Shown here one piece after another: positions 9,864-21,745 of a DNA stretch of 64,000 nt (positions are counted from its first letter, which is position 1; each line of letters begins with the position of its first letter). Location of the stretch: the NCBI GenBank assembly GCA_945895265.1, contig CAMDEF010000004.1:92429-156428 (forward strand), written 5' to 3'. Origin of the DNA: Bordetella parapertussis. Lineage in GTDB: Bacteria; Pseudomonadota; Gammaproteobacteria; Burkholderiales; Burkholderiaceae_B. The notes under the pieces were generated by a model. It was not told the origin of the DNA. It ran no database searches and saw only the letters and a list, made by a program, of their open reading frames with translations. The position numbers and the translations under genes are program-made.

Positions 9864-11806
9864 GGCACAGCCCTTGGCATCGCGGCCACAAGAGGGGCCT
9901 GCGGCACGACCACTTCGGTACGCCGGACGGGTGGCGTACCGCCCGGTGAGGGCTGAATTTTTGCGTCACGCAACAACCAGGCGTCAAAGACTTTACGCAC
10001 GATAGGTGCCGCAACGCTGCCCCCCCAACCCGCATTCTCTACGACCACTGCGATCGCAATTTTTGGCTGATTGGCAGGAGCAAAGGCCATAAACAACGAA
10101 TGATCACGCAGTCGCTCATCGATCGCACTACTTTGATATTTGGCACCGCGCAAACTGTACACCTGAGCAGTACCGGTTTTACCGGCCGTGGTGTAAGGCG
10201 CGCCAACAAACGCCGCCGCTGCCGTACCAGACACCGTTACCTCAGCCAACGCACGCTTAATCACTTCGATATTTTCTTTTTTTAACGCAATTTTATGAGT
10301 CGCCTCAACGACAGTTTGTGTCTGCTCATCGGTTCGTGGGTTTTTAATGGTACGCACTAGATGCGGCTTCATATACACACCATCGTTTGCCAGCACGGCC
10401 GTTGCCTGCGCAAGTTGCATCAACGTGAAGGAGTTATAACCCTGACCCACGGCAATTGAGATTGTTTCACCCGCATACCAACGCTGTTGATCGCGATTTT
10501 TATAGGCTGCGCGTTTCCAATCCGTCGAGGGCAACACGCCGCGCCGCTCACCTTCAATGTCAATACCGGTGAGTTGTCCAAACCCAAACGGCTTCATGAA
10601 ATCATGCAGATTGTTCACACCAATTTCGGGGCCTAGCGAATAAAAATACGTGTCAGACGACACCACCAACGCCCGATGCATATCTAGCGTACCAAAGGCC
10701 GTTGAGCCCGAGTTTCTAAAACGTTGCCCACCAAATTCAAAAAAGCCAGGATCCGAAATCACTTCGGTCGCGCGTCGTTTATTCAACTCAAGCGCGGCCA
10801 GCGCAACAAACGGTTTATAAGTCGAACCAATCGGATAGGTGCCGTATACCGGACGATTAATTAAGGGGTGATCGGGCGATTCGTTCAACAGGCGCCAGCT
10901 TTCTACGTCGATACCATCAATAAATAAATTGGGGTCAAAAGATGGCTGTGACACAAACGCCAGCACGTCACCGGTTGCTGGTTCGATAGCGACCAACGCA
11001 CCTCGCAAGTCTTTAAACGCCTCTTCGGCAATGCGTTGCAACCCCATATCCAAAGACAAGACCAAATTTGAGCCGGGCGTCGGATCAACCCGCCTGAGCA
11101 CTCGCACGGGTTTACCTCGCGAAGTCACTTCGAGCTCTTCAAGGCCTGCCTTACCATGCAAAACTGCCTCGTAAGTTTTTTCGATCCCCTTTTTACCAAT
11201 GATATCGGTACCGCGATAGTTGCCAGTTTCACCGCGCTCTTCTAGCGCTGCGACGTCGCTTTCTGAAATACGTCCTACATAGCCAACAACGTGCCCGGCA
11301 GATTTTCCTTGTGGGTACTCACGTACCCAACGCGCGCGCAACTGCACACCAGCAAATCGCAAGGCATTTGCCGAAAAAAATGCTGCCTCTGTTTCGTTTA
11401 AGTTATTACGTAAAACAATACTTGCGTACTTGCCAGATTCAGCAGCTCGTCTTTTAAAACGTCGCTGCTCGGCCGTACTGATAAACACGATCGGTGTCAG
11501 CGCTGCGAAGAGTTCATCGATATTTCCCGCTCGAGCAGGCACCACCTCAAGCGTGTAACTCAAATAATTTCGCGCAAGCACCTCGCCGTTTCGATCAACA
11601 ATTTCACCTCGACGCGGCGCGATAGGCACCACCGCCAAGCGATTGCTGTCAGCACGGGCGGACAATCCTTCATGCCGATCGACCTGTAGCACCCAAAATC
11701 GCAACGACAATAAACCAAAACAACAGACCGCAAATAAACCCGCCACGAGCACTCGCAGCGTAAAGTTGTTTTTTTGTTGCTGATCGTTTTTCTTAAAGTC
11801 GAACAT
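9860..11806 (-). CDS. mrdA: Penicillin-binding protein 2, DD-transpeptidase of the elongasome
   Basis: 648 residues. One N-terminal membrane anchor (about residues 18-38), a dimerisation/pedestal domain (HVVGYVGRISESD, IGKKGIEKTYE), then a transpeptidase domain with the SxxK nucleophile motif in GSTYKPFVAL (about residue 327) and the KTG motif in TAGKTGTAQV (about residue 541). It cross-links peptidoglycan during cell elongation with RodA. The Pro-rich C-terminal tail after about residue 620 is probably disordered. It lies 12 bp after mreD and overlaps rodA by 4 bp. Confidence 0.95.
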   Translation of the reverse strand: MFDFKKNDQQQKNNFTLRVLVAGLFAVCCFGLLSLRFWVLQVDRHEGLSARADSNRLAVVPIAPRRGEIVDRNGEVLARNYLSYTLEVVPARAGNIDELFAALTPIVFISTAEQRRFKRRAAESGKYASIVLRNNLNETEAAFFSANALRFAGVQLRARWVREYPQGKSAGHVVGYVGRISESDVAALEERGETGNYRGTDIIGKKGIEKTYEAVLHGKAGLEELEVTSRGKPVRVLRRVDPTPGSNLVLSLDMGLQRIAEEAFKDLRGALVAIEPATGDVLAFVSQPSFDPNLFIDGIDVESWRLLNESPDHPLINRPVYGTYPIGSTYKPFVALAALELNKRRATEVISDPGFFEFGGQRFRNSGSTAFGTLDMHRALVVSSDTYFYSLGPEIGVNNLHDFMKPFGFGQLTGIDIEGERRGVLPSTDWKRAAYKNRDQQRWYAGETISIAVGQGYNSFTLMQLAQATAVLANDGVYMKPHLVRTIKNPRTDEQTQTVVEATHKIALKKENIEVIKRALAEVTVSGTAAAAFVGAPYTTAGKTGTAQVYSLRGAKYQSSAIDERLRDHSLFMAFAPANQPKIAIAVVVENAGWGGSVAAPIVRKVFDAWLLRDAKIQPSPGGTPPVRRTEVVVPQAPLVAAMPRAVP

Positions 11807-11818
11807 GTCTGTGGGGTA

Positions 11819-12406
11819 TTAACTTGCTGTCGTCTCGGGGTCTTGCAATCGATGCTGGGGTAGTAATAACAACCACGCGATCAAGGGCCAGAGCGCAGCG
11901 GTCAAGAGGGCTGCAAACAGCCACGACCAGCCAGGCCACGCACTCACAAGAAAAGCGCCAAGCAACGCCCCAACTGCTTTAATCACGACCCACAGTGGCA
12001 GCAAGTGCATGGCTTGACTCACCAGTCCAAAGCGCAGCAACCTCCGTTGCAATGACTGTGCACCAAACACTGTCAGGGTATAAGTCAACGCTTGTAGACC
12101 CAAGGGACCAACATCATGCACATCCATGACTAATCCAAAAGCAAACGCGGTGAGTAAACCGACCCGCCGCGCATCGTGCAACGACCAAAACACGATTACC
12201 AGTAAGAGCAAATCAGGTGAAATCGGCCAGGTGCGCCAGGGCAGCAAAGAGAGTAGCCAAACACCGAGCAGGGTCGCCCAGATAAAAGCGAGGCTTATTG
12301 CGTGGTCAATTGGATTCGGGCCCACTGGGAGTGGCAAAGGCACGGGCGGAGGCGCACCACCGTCACGCGAAGACCTCAGCCCGTTATTTCGATTTCGATC
12401 TTGCAC
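11819..12406 (-). CDS. mreD: Rod shape-determining protein MreD
   Basis: 195 residues, small inner-membrane protein with about five hydrophobic segments (ATLLGVWLLSLLPW; SPDLLLLVIVFWSLH; ALTYTLTVFGAQSLQRRLL). The first 30 residues are hydrophilic and Pro-rich. MreD is weakly conserved; the assignment rests on the hydrophobic profile, the LLLLVIVFW..ARRVG segment typical of the family and its position between mreC and mrdA. Its start overlaps the end of mreC by 23 bp. Confidence 0.88.
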   Translation of the reverse strand: MQDRNRNNGLRSSRDGGAPPPVPLPLPVGPNPIDHAISLAFIWATLLGVWLLSLLPWRTWPISPDLLLLVIVFWSLHDARRVGLLTAFAFGLVMDVHDVGPLGLQALTYTLTVFGAQSLQRRLLRFGLVSQAMHLLPLWVVIKAVGALLGAFLVSAWPGWSWLFAALLTAALWPLIAWLLLLPQHRLQDPETTAS

Positions 12407-13298
12407 GGGGAGCCTCCGTTGTCGCAGCGGGCTTCACAGAGCTGACCGCCAAATCAGCCTCGATTGGTACCTGTAACACCAAAAATTGTCGATACCGCTC
12501 TGGGTGCGAGGACGGCAACGCTTCAGCGCGCGCGAATCCCGAGGCTGAACTGCGCTGGACCTGATCGACGCGTCCAACCAAAAGCCCGGGCGGGAACACC
12601 CCCCCAACTCCGCTGGTGACTAGAACGTCGCCTTCGCGAATATCGGCATCGGATGAAAAATAGCGCACTTCGACCTTACCCGGCGTCGTTGAACCAAAGG
12701 CGATCAAACGTAAGCCATTACGCAACACCTGCACGGGTATCGAAATAATTTCATCGGTCAACACAGCGGCTTCAGAGGTCATGGGCGAAACACGTGTGAT
12801 CTGCCCGACCACACCGCCCTCATCCAAAATCGGCATCCCGACTGAGATACCGGCTCGGCTACCTTTGTTAAAGACTAGCCGACGACTGAAAGTATTGGCG
12901 GGCTCATACAGAACCTCGACCACTACAGACGGATGCTCTGCAGCTTTTTCAAAAACACCTAGTAGCCGCCGCAGTTGCGCGTTTTCGGCGCTCAAAAGTG
13001 CTGCATTGGTCGTTACCTGCGCCAACTCGATACGTTGTTTTTGCAACGCCTCAGTTTCAGATTGAATCAACGCAGCGGCATCAAACCAGTCATGACCAAT
13101 CGAAATGATGTCACGCGGAAACATGACAAAACGTTGAAACGGATACAACGTTGCAGACAACAACTCACGCACTGGGTTTGTCGTTTTGTACGTCGCATCT
13201 GTAAACAAAAATGCGAAACACACCAACACGAGCAGAGTCAGTTTCACTTCAGCGGCCGGGCCGCGTCGAAAAAGCCTAAGGGTGGCGGGTCGTTGCAT
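12384..13298 (-). CDS. mreC: Rod shape-determining protein MreC
   Basis: 304 residues from the ATG at 13298; an in-frame GTG at 13319 would add seven residues, and the ATG gives the usual short N-terminus. One membrane anchor (VKLTLLVLVCFAFLF), a periplasmic coiled coil rich in Gln, Leu and Glu (about 60-105), then the two beta-barrel domains (VVVEVLYEPANTFSRRLVFNKGSR, GVVGQITRVSPMTSEAAVLTD). It bridges MreB and the PBP2/RodA synthase. The C-terminal tail after about 285 is Ala/Thr/Lys-rich and probably disordered. Confidence 0.92.
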   Translation of the reverse strand: MQRPATLRLFRRGPAAEVKLTLLVLVCFAFLFTDATYKTTNPVRELLSATLYPFQRFVMFPRDIISIGHDWFDAAALIQSETEALQKQRIELAQVTTNAALLSAENAQLRRLLGVFEKAAEHPSVVVEVLYEPANTFSRRLVFNKGSRAGISVGMPILDEGGVVGQITRVSPMTSEAAVLTDEIISIPVQVLRNGLRLIAFGSTTPGKVEVRYFSSDADIREGDVLVTSGVGGVFPPGLLVGRVDQVQRSSASGFARAEALPSSHPERYRQFLVLQVPIEADLAVSSVKPAATTEAPRARSKSK

Positions 13299-13408
13299 GA
13301 TGGCTCGGTACTTAATCACTCACCGCTTGGGCGCTGCAGGCGCCGGTTGCGTTGGTTTCGCGCAGCTGCCTGGTGTCGCCCCTCACCGCCTGTCGATGCG
13401 CGGCACGA

Positions 13409-14762
<1,354 letters not shown>

Positions 14763-15071
14763 ATGGCCATTACTGAACAAGAAGTCACCCGCATTGCCCG
14801 ACTAGCCCGCCTGACCTTGTCGGCCGAACAAAACAGGCAGGCCCAGGGTGATCTGACCAAAATTCTTGGGCTGATCCAAGAGCTTCAGGCCGTCGACACC
14901 AATGGGGTCGAACCGCTCGCTCACCCCTTATCTGCGCTGCGTGACGTCCACTTGCGACTGCGCGAAGACGTCATCACCGAGGCATCCTCACCCGAGCGGC
15001 GCGAGGCGCTGATGGTCAATGCACCAGGCAAGGCTGAGGGGCTATTTTTGGTTCCAAAGGTGATTGAATAA
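14763..15071 (+). CDS. gatC: Asp/Glu-tRNA(Asn/Gln) amidotransferase subunit C
   Basis: 102 residues, normal size. ITEQEVTRIARLARLTLSAE is the classic N-terminus, and GVEPLAHPLSALRDVHLREDV-type sequence follows in the middle. GatC stabilises the GatA-GatB complex that converts mischarged Glu-tRNA(Gln) or Asp-tRNA(Asn) to Gln-/Asn-tRNA. First gene of gatCAB; gatA begins at the very next base after its stop. Confidence 0.95.
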   Translation: MAITEQEVTRIARLARLTLSAEQNRQAQGDLTKILGLIQELQAVDTNGVEPLAHPLSALRDVHLRLREDVITEASSPERREALMVNAPGKAEGLFLVPKVIE

Positions 15072-16604
15072 ATGAGCACAGCACTTCACAACTTTCCAAC
15101 CCTGGTGAGCCTCCAAAGCGCCTTAGCGCAGGGCAAACTCAGTGCGTCCGAACTGGCCCAAGATTGCCTCAAACAGATTCAAGCCCAACAGGTGCTCAAT
15201 GCCTTCGTACATGTTGACGCAGAGCTCACTCTTGCGCAAGCACGCGCCGCCGATGCCAGCCGTGCCGCGGGTATAGCCGGCCCCTTATCGGGCATCCCGA
15301 TTGCCCACAAAGATGTGTTTGTCACTCAGGGCTGGCGCAGCACAGCTGGTAGCAAGATGCTTAACAATTACGTCAGTCCGTTTGACGCCACCGTCGTGGG
15401 TAAGCTGCTGACTGCCGGCTGTGTCAGCTTAGGGAAACTAAACTGCGACGAGTTCGCGATGGGCTCGGGCAACGAGCATTCTGCCTTCGGGCCGACCCAT
15501 AATCCTTGGGATTTGAGTTGTGTGCCAGGTGGCTCCTCTGGTGGTCCGGCAGCCGCCGTAGCCGCTCGACTAGTTTTTGCGACGACCGGCACAGACACTG
15601 GGGGCTCGGTACGTCAGCCGGCGGCGCTCTGCGGCGTGAGCGGCATCAAGCCCACATACGGTACGGTCTCGCGCTACGGCATGATTGCCTACGGCTCAAG
15701 CTTGGATCAAGCAGGCGTCCTCGCACCAGCGGCAGCCGACCTAGTTGCCTTACTCGACACGATCAGTGGCTTTGACGTGCGCGATGCTACCAGTGCTGAG
15801 CAATGTCACGGTGTGCCCAACGCACCTGGCCGCATTCAAAGCGAATTTTATAAAGCAAGCGCTCACTTTCAATCTCAAGCCTCATTGCCGCTGAAGGGTT
15901 TACGTATTGGCGTGCCCACAGAGTTTTTTGGTGAGGGGCTTTCGTCTGAAGTCGGGGCGGCCATCGAGGCTGCTCTGGTTCAACTCGAGCAACTTGGCGC
16001 ACAACGTGTCTCGATTTCGTTACCACGCACGCGTCTGTCGATTCCGGCCTATTACGTGATCGCGCCCGCCGAAGCCTCAAGTAATCTGTCGCGCTACGAT
16101 GGGGTGCGCTACGGACATCGCAGCGACTCGTATACCGACCTCGCTGACATGACCGGCCGCTCGCGGGCCGAGGGCTTTGGTACAGAGGTCAAGCGCCGGA
16201 TTCTTGTCGGCACCTATGTGCTGTCGCACGGCTATTACGATGCCTACTACTTGCAGGCTCAACGTTTGCGCCGCCTGATCGCCGACGATTTTCAAGCCGC
16301 ATTTGCACAAAAATGCGACGTCATTATGGGCCCGGTCACGCCCACAGTTGCCAAGGCAATTGGCGACAACCAAGACGATCCCACCGCAGACTGGTTGGCC
16401 GACGTCTATACGCTTGGCTTGAACCTGGCCGGATTACCCGGCATGTCGGTTCCCTGCGGTTTTGGTCAAAGCGCCGCGGGCAAACCCTTGCCGATCGGCT
16501 TACAAATCATTGGTGACTATTTTGATGAGGGTCGTCTGCTGGCGATTGCACATCAATATCAACTTGCCACCGATTGGCATCAACGTAGCGCGGGGCAAGC
16601 ATAA
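15072..16604 (+). CDS. gatA: Asp/Glu-tRNA(Asn/Gln) amidotransferase subunit A
   Basis: 510 residues. Amidase-signature enzyme that frees ammonia from Gln for transamidation. The Ser-cisSer-Lys triad is visible: Lys in [10 protein letters not shown] (about 79), Ser in [15 protein letters not shown] (about 155), nucleophile Ser in [14 protein letters not shown] (about 178). Begins directly after the gatC stop and overlaps the gatB start by one base, so the three are translationally linked. Confidence 0.96.
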   Translation: MSTALHNFPTLVSLQSALAQGKLSASELAQDCLKQIQAQQVLNAFVHVDAELTLAQARAADASRAAGIAGPLSGIPIAHKDVFVTQGWRSTAGSKMLNNYVSPFDATVVGKLLTAGCVSLGKLNCDEFAMGSGNEHSAFGPTHNPWDLSCVPGGSSGGPAAAVAARLVFATTGTDTGGSVRQPAALCGVSGIKPTYGTVSRYGMIAYGSSLDQAGVLAPAAADLVALLDTISGFDVRDATSAEQCHGVPNAPGRIQSEFYKASAHFQSQASLPLKGLRIGVPTEFFGEGLSSEVGAAIEAALVQLEQLGAQRVSISLPRTRLSIPAYYVIAPAEASSNLSRYDGVRYGHRSDSYTDLADMTGRSRAEGFGTEVKRRILVGTYVLSHGYYDAYYLQAQRLRRLIADDFQAAFAQKCDVIMGPVTPTVAKAIGDNQDDPTADWLADVYTLGLNLAGLPGMSVPCGFGQSAAGKPLPIGLQIIGDYFDEGRLLAIAHQYQLATDWHQRSAGQA

Positions 16605-18112
16605 TGGCTTATGAAATCGTCATTGGTCTCGAAACACACACTCAGCTTTCGACCCAGACCAAAATTTTTTCAGGTAGCAGCACGCGCTATGGTGCACAAC
16701 CCAACACGCAAGCCAACGAAGTCGACATGGCATTGCCAGGCACTTTGCCGGTCATGAACCGCGCAGCGGTTGAACATGCCATCCGTCTTGGTCTAGCTGT
16801 TGGTGCCACGATCGCGCCTCGCTCGATTTTCGCGCGCAAAAATTATTTTTATCCTGATCTGCCCAAAAACTATCAAATTAGCCAATACGAAATCCCCGTT
16901 GTCCTGGGCGGATCCTTAACCTTCTTTGTCGGCGACAAAGAAACCACCATCAATCTCACTCGCGCTCATCTCGAAGAAGACGCAGGCAAATCGTTGCACG
17001 ATAACTATATTGGCCCGCATGGTGAGCTCTCAACCGGCATCGACTTAAATCGAACCGGTACACCACTGCTTGAAATCGTCTCTGAACCTGAAATGCGCTC
17101 AGCTGCCGAAGCTGTTGCCTACGCCAAGACTCTGCACAGCCTCGTGATGTGGCTGGGCATTTGTGATGGCAACATGCAAGAAGGTTCGTTTCGGGTCGAC
17201 GTCAACGTGTCAGTGCGCCCTGTTGGTCAAAAAGAATTTGGCACGCGCTGCGAAATCAAAAATGTAAATTCTTTTCGCTTTATCGAACGCGCCATCAACT
17301 ACGAAGTGCGCCGTCAGATTGAACTCATTGAAGACGGCGGCAAGGTGGTTCAAGAAACCCGCCTCTACGACGCCGATCTTGACGAAACACGCAGCATGCG
17401 CAGCAAAGAAGACGCTCACGACTACCGTTATTTTCCCGATCCCGATTTACCGCCTCTGTTGATTAGCCAAGAATGGATTGATCAAGTTAAAGCAGAGATG
17501 CACAAAGCGGGTGGCTTACCAGAAGAACTTAGAAAAAATCTGGTTGAAATTTATGGGATTGCTCCAATTGATGCTGCGCAACTGATCAGTAGCCGCGCGA
17601 TGGCAACGTATTTTTTAGACGTGGTCAACGCTATTGAAGCGAGCCCAGCCGATACAGCGAACGTCATGGCACTGCGCCCTGCTCGAGCCAAACTTGCTGC
17701 CAACTGGCTGATGGGCGAAGTCTCGGCAACGCTCAACCGCGAAGAGAAAGACATCGCGCAGTGCCCAGTGACGGCGCCCTTATTGGCCGCGCTACTCAAG
17801 CGAATTTTAGACAACACCGTCTCAAACAAAATTGCACGCGACGTGTTTGCAGCGATGTGGGCCGGCGAAGAAAACGGTCAACCCGATGCCATCATCGCAG
17901 CGAAGGGACTCACTCAGATCAACGACTCTGGCGCAATTGAAGCAATGATCGACGCCGTGCTAGCCGATAACGCTGCGATCGTCGCCGAATACCGCGCCGG
18001 CAAACAAAAGGCCTTCAATTCGCTAGTGGGTCAGATTATGAAAGCGGCCAAAGGCAAAGCAAACCCTCAACAGGTGAATGACTTGCTTAAGGCCAAGCTC
18101 GATCAAGCGTAA
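16604..18112 (+). CDS. gatB: Asp/Glu-tRNA(Asn/Gln) amidotransferase subunit B
   Basis: 502 residues. The N-terminal kinase domain that activates the tRNA-bound carboxylate opens with [40 protein letters not shown] and [19 protein letters not shown] follow. The C-terminal YqeY-like tail domain that binds tRNA ends in [20 protein letters not shown]. Last gene of gatCAB; a hairpin follows at 18121. Confidence 0.96.
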   Translation: MAYEIVIGLETHTQLSTQTKIFSGSSTRYGAQPNTQANEVDMALPGTLPVMNRAAVEHAIRLGLAVGATIAPRSIFARKNYFYPDLPKNYQISQYEIPVVLGGSLTFFVGDKETTINLTRAHLEEDAGKSLHDNYIGPHGELSTGIDLNRTGTPLLEIVSEPEMRSAAEAVAYAKTLHSLVMWLGICDGNMQEGSFRVDVNVSVRPVGQKEFGTRCEIKNVNSFRFIERAINYEVRRQIELIEDGGKVVQETRLYDADLDETRSMRSKEDAHDYRYFPDPDLPPLLISQEWIDQVKAEMHKAGGLPEELRKNLVEIYGIAPIDAAQLISSRAMATYFLDVVNAIEASPADTANVMALRPARAKLAANWLMGEVSATLNREEKDIAQCPVTAPLLAALLKRILDNTVSNKIARDVFAAMWAGEENGQPDAIIAAKGLTQINDSGAIEAMIDAVLADNAAIVAEYRAGKQKAFNSLVGQIMKAAKGKANPQQVNDLLKAKLDQA

Positions 18113-18120
18113 GCCATATG

Positions 18121-18159
18121 CGCCCCCCGGCGCAAGCGCTGGGGCGAGCGACTATTTTT
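18121..18159 (+). terminator. Probable terminator after gatCAB
   Basis: A GC-rich stem (CGCCCC at 18121-18126 pairing with GGGGCG at 18141-18146) is followed after nine bases by a T-rich run ending at 18159. It sits in the 98-bp gap between the convergent gatB and pyrE genes. The distance between stem and T-run is longer than ideal. Confidence 0.45.
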
Positions 18160-18210
18160 GAAGAGCGCAGCGTTTGAGCATTAAATGAGTGCGCAACGCT
18201 AGCTCTTTTA

Positions 18211-18882
18211 CTAGATACCGTATTGCGCCCGATATGCGAGCACCGCTTCGCGATACTGCGCAAACTCGGCATTCTGTTTAAGTAACACCAAGATGTCGTC
18301 AAGCGAAGCAATCGTGACAACAGGCAAGCCATAGCGCTGCTGCACTTCTTGCACCGCTGAGTGAGGCGAGAGCTGCCCGTCGGCGCCAGCGCGCTCCATG
18401 CGATCCATGGCGATCAGCGCCGCACAGGGTTCTGCGCCTGCTGCACGAATGATCTCGACCGATTCGCGCACTGAAGTGCCTGCGGTGATCACATCATCAA
18501 TGATGACGACTTTGCCCTTTAGTGGTGCACCAACTAACACCCCGCCCTCACCGTGATCTTTCGCCTCTTTGCGGTTGTAAGCGAAGTCGATTGAACGTCC
18601 TGTCATCGCGGGATGAGCCGCGAGTGCAACCGCTGTTGCGGTAGCAAGCGGTATGCCTTTGTAAGCCGGGCCAAACAGCATATCAAATGGCAGTTTAGAA
18701 TCGACTAAGGCTTGAGCATAAAATTGAGCTAACCGCCCTACCGAGGCACCTGAATTAAACAGGCCTGCATTAAAAAAATAGGGGCTGGTACGCCCCGATT
18801 TGGTGACAAAACTACCAAACCGCAGCACGCCTTCGTTTAAGGCAAACTGCACAAACGCACTACGTTCTGAACCCGTCGACAT
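18211..18882 (-). CDS. pyrE: Orotate phosphoribosyltransferase
   Basis: 223 residues. Joins orotate to PRPP in de novo pyrimidine synthesis. The PRPP loop is [17 protein letters not shown] (about residue 124-140), and the substrate region [18 protein letters not shown] and [15 protein letters not shown] are typical of bacterial PyrE. Convergent with gatB and divergent from exonuclease III. Confidence 0.96.
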   Translation of the reverse strand: MSTGSERSAFVQFALNEGVLRFGSFVTKSGRTSPYFFNAGLFNSGASVGRLAQFYAQALVDSKLPFDMLFGPAYKGIPLATATAVALAAHPAMTGRSIDFAYNRKEAKDHGEGGVLVGAPLKGKVVIIDDVITAGTSVRESVEIIRAAGAEPCAALIAMDRMERAGADGQLSPHSAVQEVQQRYGLPVVTIASLDDILVLLKQNAEFAQYREAVLAYRAQYGI

Positions 18883-18945
18883 CGCAAACCTCGTGATTTA
18901 AGTATTTCGATGAATGGCATTATCTCATTGACTAGGAGCCCTACC

Positions 18946-19737
18946 TTGCTGCGCATCACCTCACTGAACCTGAATGGTATCCGTTCGGCCTATAACAAAG
19001 GGCTTGCGAACTGGTTAAAAACACACGAGGCCGACATCCTCTGCCTGCAAGAGCTCAAAGCGCATCTCGCTGACATTCAAGACGATTTTCAACACCCTCA
19101 AGACTATACCGGTCACTTTTATGCTGCCGAAAAAAAAGGCTACAGCGGCGTAGGCCTTTACGTAAAAAGCGAGCCAAAACGTGTAGTTCAGGGGATGGCC
19201 TGTGAAGAGTTCGACCTTGAGGGCCGTGTGATTCGGGCAGATTGGTCAAATATTTCTGTGATCAGCGCTTATCTACCCTCTGGCTCGAGCGGGCCTGAGC
19301 GCCAAGAGGCCAAGTTCCGCTTTCTTGCTCAGTTTGGGCCCTGGATGCAAAACTTGATGGATGATCATAAAAAAACCAAACGCGAGTACGTCATTTGCGC
19401 CGACTGGAATATCGCACACAAAGAAATCGACCTGAAAAACTGGAAGTCGAATCAAAAAAACTCGGGCTTTACGCCCGAAGAACGCGCTTGGGTCACGAGC
19501 GTCATCGACGAGATAGGCTTTGTCGACGTTTTCAGACAACTCGATCAGCGCGCCGAGCAATACACTTGGTGGAGCAATCGCGGACAGGCATGGGCCAAGA
19601 ACGTAGGGTGGCGGCTTGATTATCAGTTGGTCACGCCTGGCTTAGCGGCAAAGGCAAAAGCGGCCAGCATCTACAAAGACGAACGCTTCTCAGATCATGC
19701 GCCGCTGACCATTGATTACGACTTTACGTTGAAGTGA
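18946..19737 (+). CDS. xth: Exodeoxyribonuclease III family AP endonuclease
   Basis: 263 residues from a TTG at 18946. TAGGAG (18934-18938 region) lies 7 bases upstream and the protein then opens LLRITSLNLNGIRSAYNKG, the expected start; the longer in-frame ATG at 18910 adds 12 unsupported residues. EEP-fold motifs: LNLNGIRSA (Asn), DILCLQELKAH (Glu metal ligand), ICADWNIAHKEIDL (Asp/Asn), FSDHAPLTIDYDF (catalytic Asp-His). It cleaves at abasic sites and trims 3' ends in base excision repair. Confidence 0.93.
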   Translation: MLRITSLNLNGIRSAYNKGLANWLKTHEADILCLQELKAHLADIQDDFQHPQDYTGHFYAAEKKGYSGVGLYVKSEPKRVVQGMACEEFDLEGRVIRADWSNISVISAYLPSGSSGPERQEAKFRFLAQFGPWMQNLMDDHKKTKREYVICADWNIAHKEIDLKNWKSNQKNSGFTPEERAWVTSVIDEIGFVDVFRQLDQRAEQYTWWSNRGQAWAKNVGWRLDYQLVTPGLAAKAKAASIYKDERFSDHAPLTIDYDFTLK

Positions 19738-19778
19738 CGCAGCGCGCAGCGCACTTGGCCTTCGACGAGTGCCGTTGC

Positions 19779-21053
19779 TCAGAGCCCCTTCGCATCAATA
19801 CGGTCAATGTCTCGTCTGCGCCAATGCAACAGCCACAGGCCGGGCAGCGCAATCAATACCGTCAGTAAAAAGAAAGTCGGCCATCCCGCGTACTGCACTA
19901 ACGGTGGCGTCAACGGGCCCGCAAGGTAGGTGCGCCCCACAGCCGTTAACGCCGAGAGCAGGGCAAATTGCGTGGCAGAAAACTGTTGATTGCACAGTCC
20001 CATCAAGAGCGCCACAAAGGCAGCGGTACCCATGCCGCCGCATAAGTTTTCGATGCCAACACCAGCGGCCATGATCCACACATTGTGAGGGCCCACCGAG
20101 ATCACCCAAAATCCCAAGTTTGAAACCGCCTGAAGCAAGCCAAAGAGCATCAACGAGCGATACAAGCCAAGGCGCGCCATCAAAGCGCCGCCCGCCAAGA
20201 CCCCCACAATGGTGGCCGCCAAGCCTAATAATTTATTGACGGTACCCACCTCGGATGCGGTGTAACCTGCAGCACGAATCAAAAAAGTGGTGGACAAGGC
20301 CCCTGCAAACGCATCACCTAACTTATACAAAACAATCAGAACCAACACGGTAACTGCCTCGGGTCGTCCGAAAAATTCCCGAAAAGGTTCAAGCACGGCC
20401 TGTTGTAATGAACGCGGAGTTTGCGTTGGCACCTCAGGTTCAGGCGCCCAAAAGCTTGCGAGTGCCATCAACAACATCAAGGCCCCCATCAACATATAGG
20501 TGGCTCCCCAACCTAACCATTGATCTGCCATGATCAACGCCAACCCGCCCGACACCAACATCGCCAGCCGGTAACCTAAGACCGATAACGCCGCCCCCGC
20601 ACCACGCTCATCTTTGCGCAGTACATCGCTACGATAGGCATCAAAGGCAATATCTTGCGTAGCCGAACAAAATGCAACAAAGACTGCAAGCAACGCCAGT
20701 GGCAACAAACTTTGACCGGGCGAGAGACACCCCATGGCCAACATCCCCAAGGCCAACAGCACCTGCATCAAGACCATCCAACCTCGTCGGCGCCCAAGCC
20801 AAGGCGGCGCATAACGGTCTACCAAGGGAGCCCATAAAAACTTTAAGGTGTAGGCTGTGCCCACTAAAGTTAAAAAACCAATCTCTTGAAGCGAGACTTG
20901 TTCAATCGTGGCCCAGGCCTGCAAGGTGCCACCGGTTAACGCTAAAGGCAATCCACTGGCAAAACCAAGTGCCAACAAAGGTGCAACGCGCCGACTGGTG
21001 TACAGCTTTGAGGCCGAGAGCGGAGTAATGACTGGCGAAGTTGGCTGTGTCAT
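19779..21053 (-). CDS. ampG: AmpG-like MFS permease
   Basis: 424 residues starting at ATG 21053, which overlaps the metW stop by 4 bp; the frame extends upstream inside metW but the ATGA overlap is the better start. About twelve hydrophobic segments. LLALGFASGLPLALTGGTLQAWA is AmpG-like, as are FLWAPLVDRYAPPWLGRRRGW and SATQDIAFDAYRSDVL. The family imports anhydromuropeptides for cell-wall recycling. The substrate is inferred from family resemblance only; other peptide or siderophore importers share the fold. Confidence 0.85.
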   Translation of the reverse strand: MTQPTSPVITPLSASKLYTSRRVAPLLALGFASGLPLALTGGTLQAWATIEQVSLQEIGFLTLVGTAYTLKFLWAPLVDRYAPPWLGRRRGWMVLMQVLLALGMLAMGCLSPGQSLLPLALLAVFVAFCSATQDIAFDAYRSDVLRKDERGAGAALSVLGYRLAMLVSGGLALIMADQWLGWGATYMLMGALMLLMALASFWAPEPEVPTQTPRSLQQAVLEPFREFFGRPEAVTVLVLIVLYKLGDAFAGALSTTFLIRAAGYTASEVGTVNKLLGLAATIVGVLAGGALMARLGLYRSLMLFGLLQAVSNLGFWVISVGPHNVWIMAAGVGIENLCGGMGTAAFVALLMGLCNQQFSATQFALLSALTAVGRTYLAGPLTPPLVQYAGWPTFFLLTVLIALPGLWLLHWRRRDIDRIDAKGL

Positions 21054-21745
21054 GCGCTTGTCCGTGAGAGCGTGTGGGGTTCTGCAGTAAACCGATAGGC
21101 CGCGAGAGTACTGCGCCATCCCGCCAAAAACTTTACCTCGCGCTGGTCATTAAATGTTGCGCGCTCAAGAATACTGAAACCCAATTTCAAAGAAAGACGT
21201 TCAAAATCTTTCAATGTACACAAGTGAATATTAGGCGTGTCATGCCAGTCGTAAGGCATTTGCCCCGTCACCGGCATACGCCCTAGCAGAATCGACCAGC
21301 CGTGCGGCCAATAACCAAAATTGGGGAAAGACACAATCGCTTCACGCGCGACGCGCGTCATTTCTCTGAGAATATGTTCAGTGTTGTGCATCGACTGTAG
21401 TGTTTGGGACAGCACTACCGTATCAAACTGCCGATCATCAAACATGGCTAAACCATCTTCGAGATTCTGCTGAATAACATGCACGCCACGTTGCACGCAG
21501 CTCAACACGCGTTCGTCGCTAATTTCAACTCCAATCCCCTGTACGCCTTTGCTGAGCTTGAGATGGGCAAGCAAAGTTCCATCGCCACAGCCCAAATCAA
21601 GCACGCGTGTCTGAGGGCGTACCCATTGCGCGATACGGGCAAGGTCACCGCGCAACTCTGCCGCTTGAGGCGATGACATCTGACTGGCCAAGCGAGTCTG
21701 ACCCGCTGCCGATGCCTGACTTGTGGCGTTTATCTCGTGATTCAT
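21050..21745 (-). CDS. metW: MetW, methionine biosynthesis methyltransferase-fold protein
   Basis: 231 residues, of which about the first 30 are an Ala/Ser-rich lead; MetW homology starts at [26 protein letters not shown]. The SAM-binding motif I is [34 protein letters not shown] is diagnostic for MetW. It works with MetX in homoserine acylation and methionine synthesis. Its start overlaps the metX stop by 4 bp. Confidence 0.93.
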   Translation of the reverse strand: MNHEINATSQASAAGQTRLASQMSSPQAAELRGDLARIAQWVRPQTRVLDLGCGDGTLLAHLKLSKGVQGIGVEISDERVLSCVQRGVHVIQQNLEDGLAMFDDRQFDTVVLSQTLQSMHNTEHILREMTRVAREAIVSFPNFGYWPHGWSILLGRMPVTGQMPYDWHDTPNIHLCTLKDFERLSLKLGFSILERATFNDQREVKFLAGWRSTLAAYRFTAEPHTLSRTSA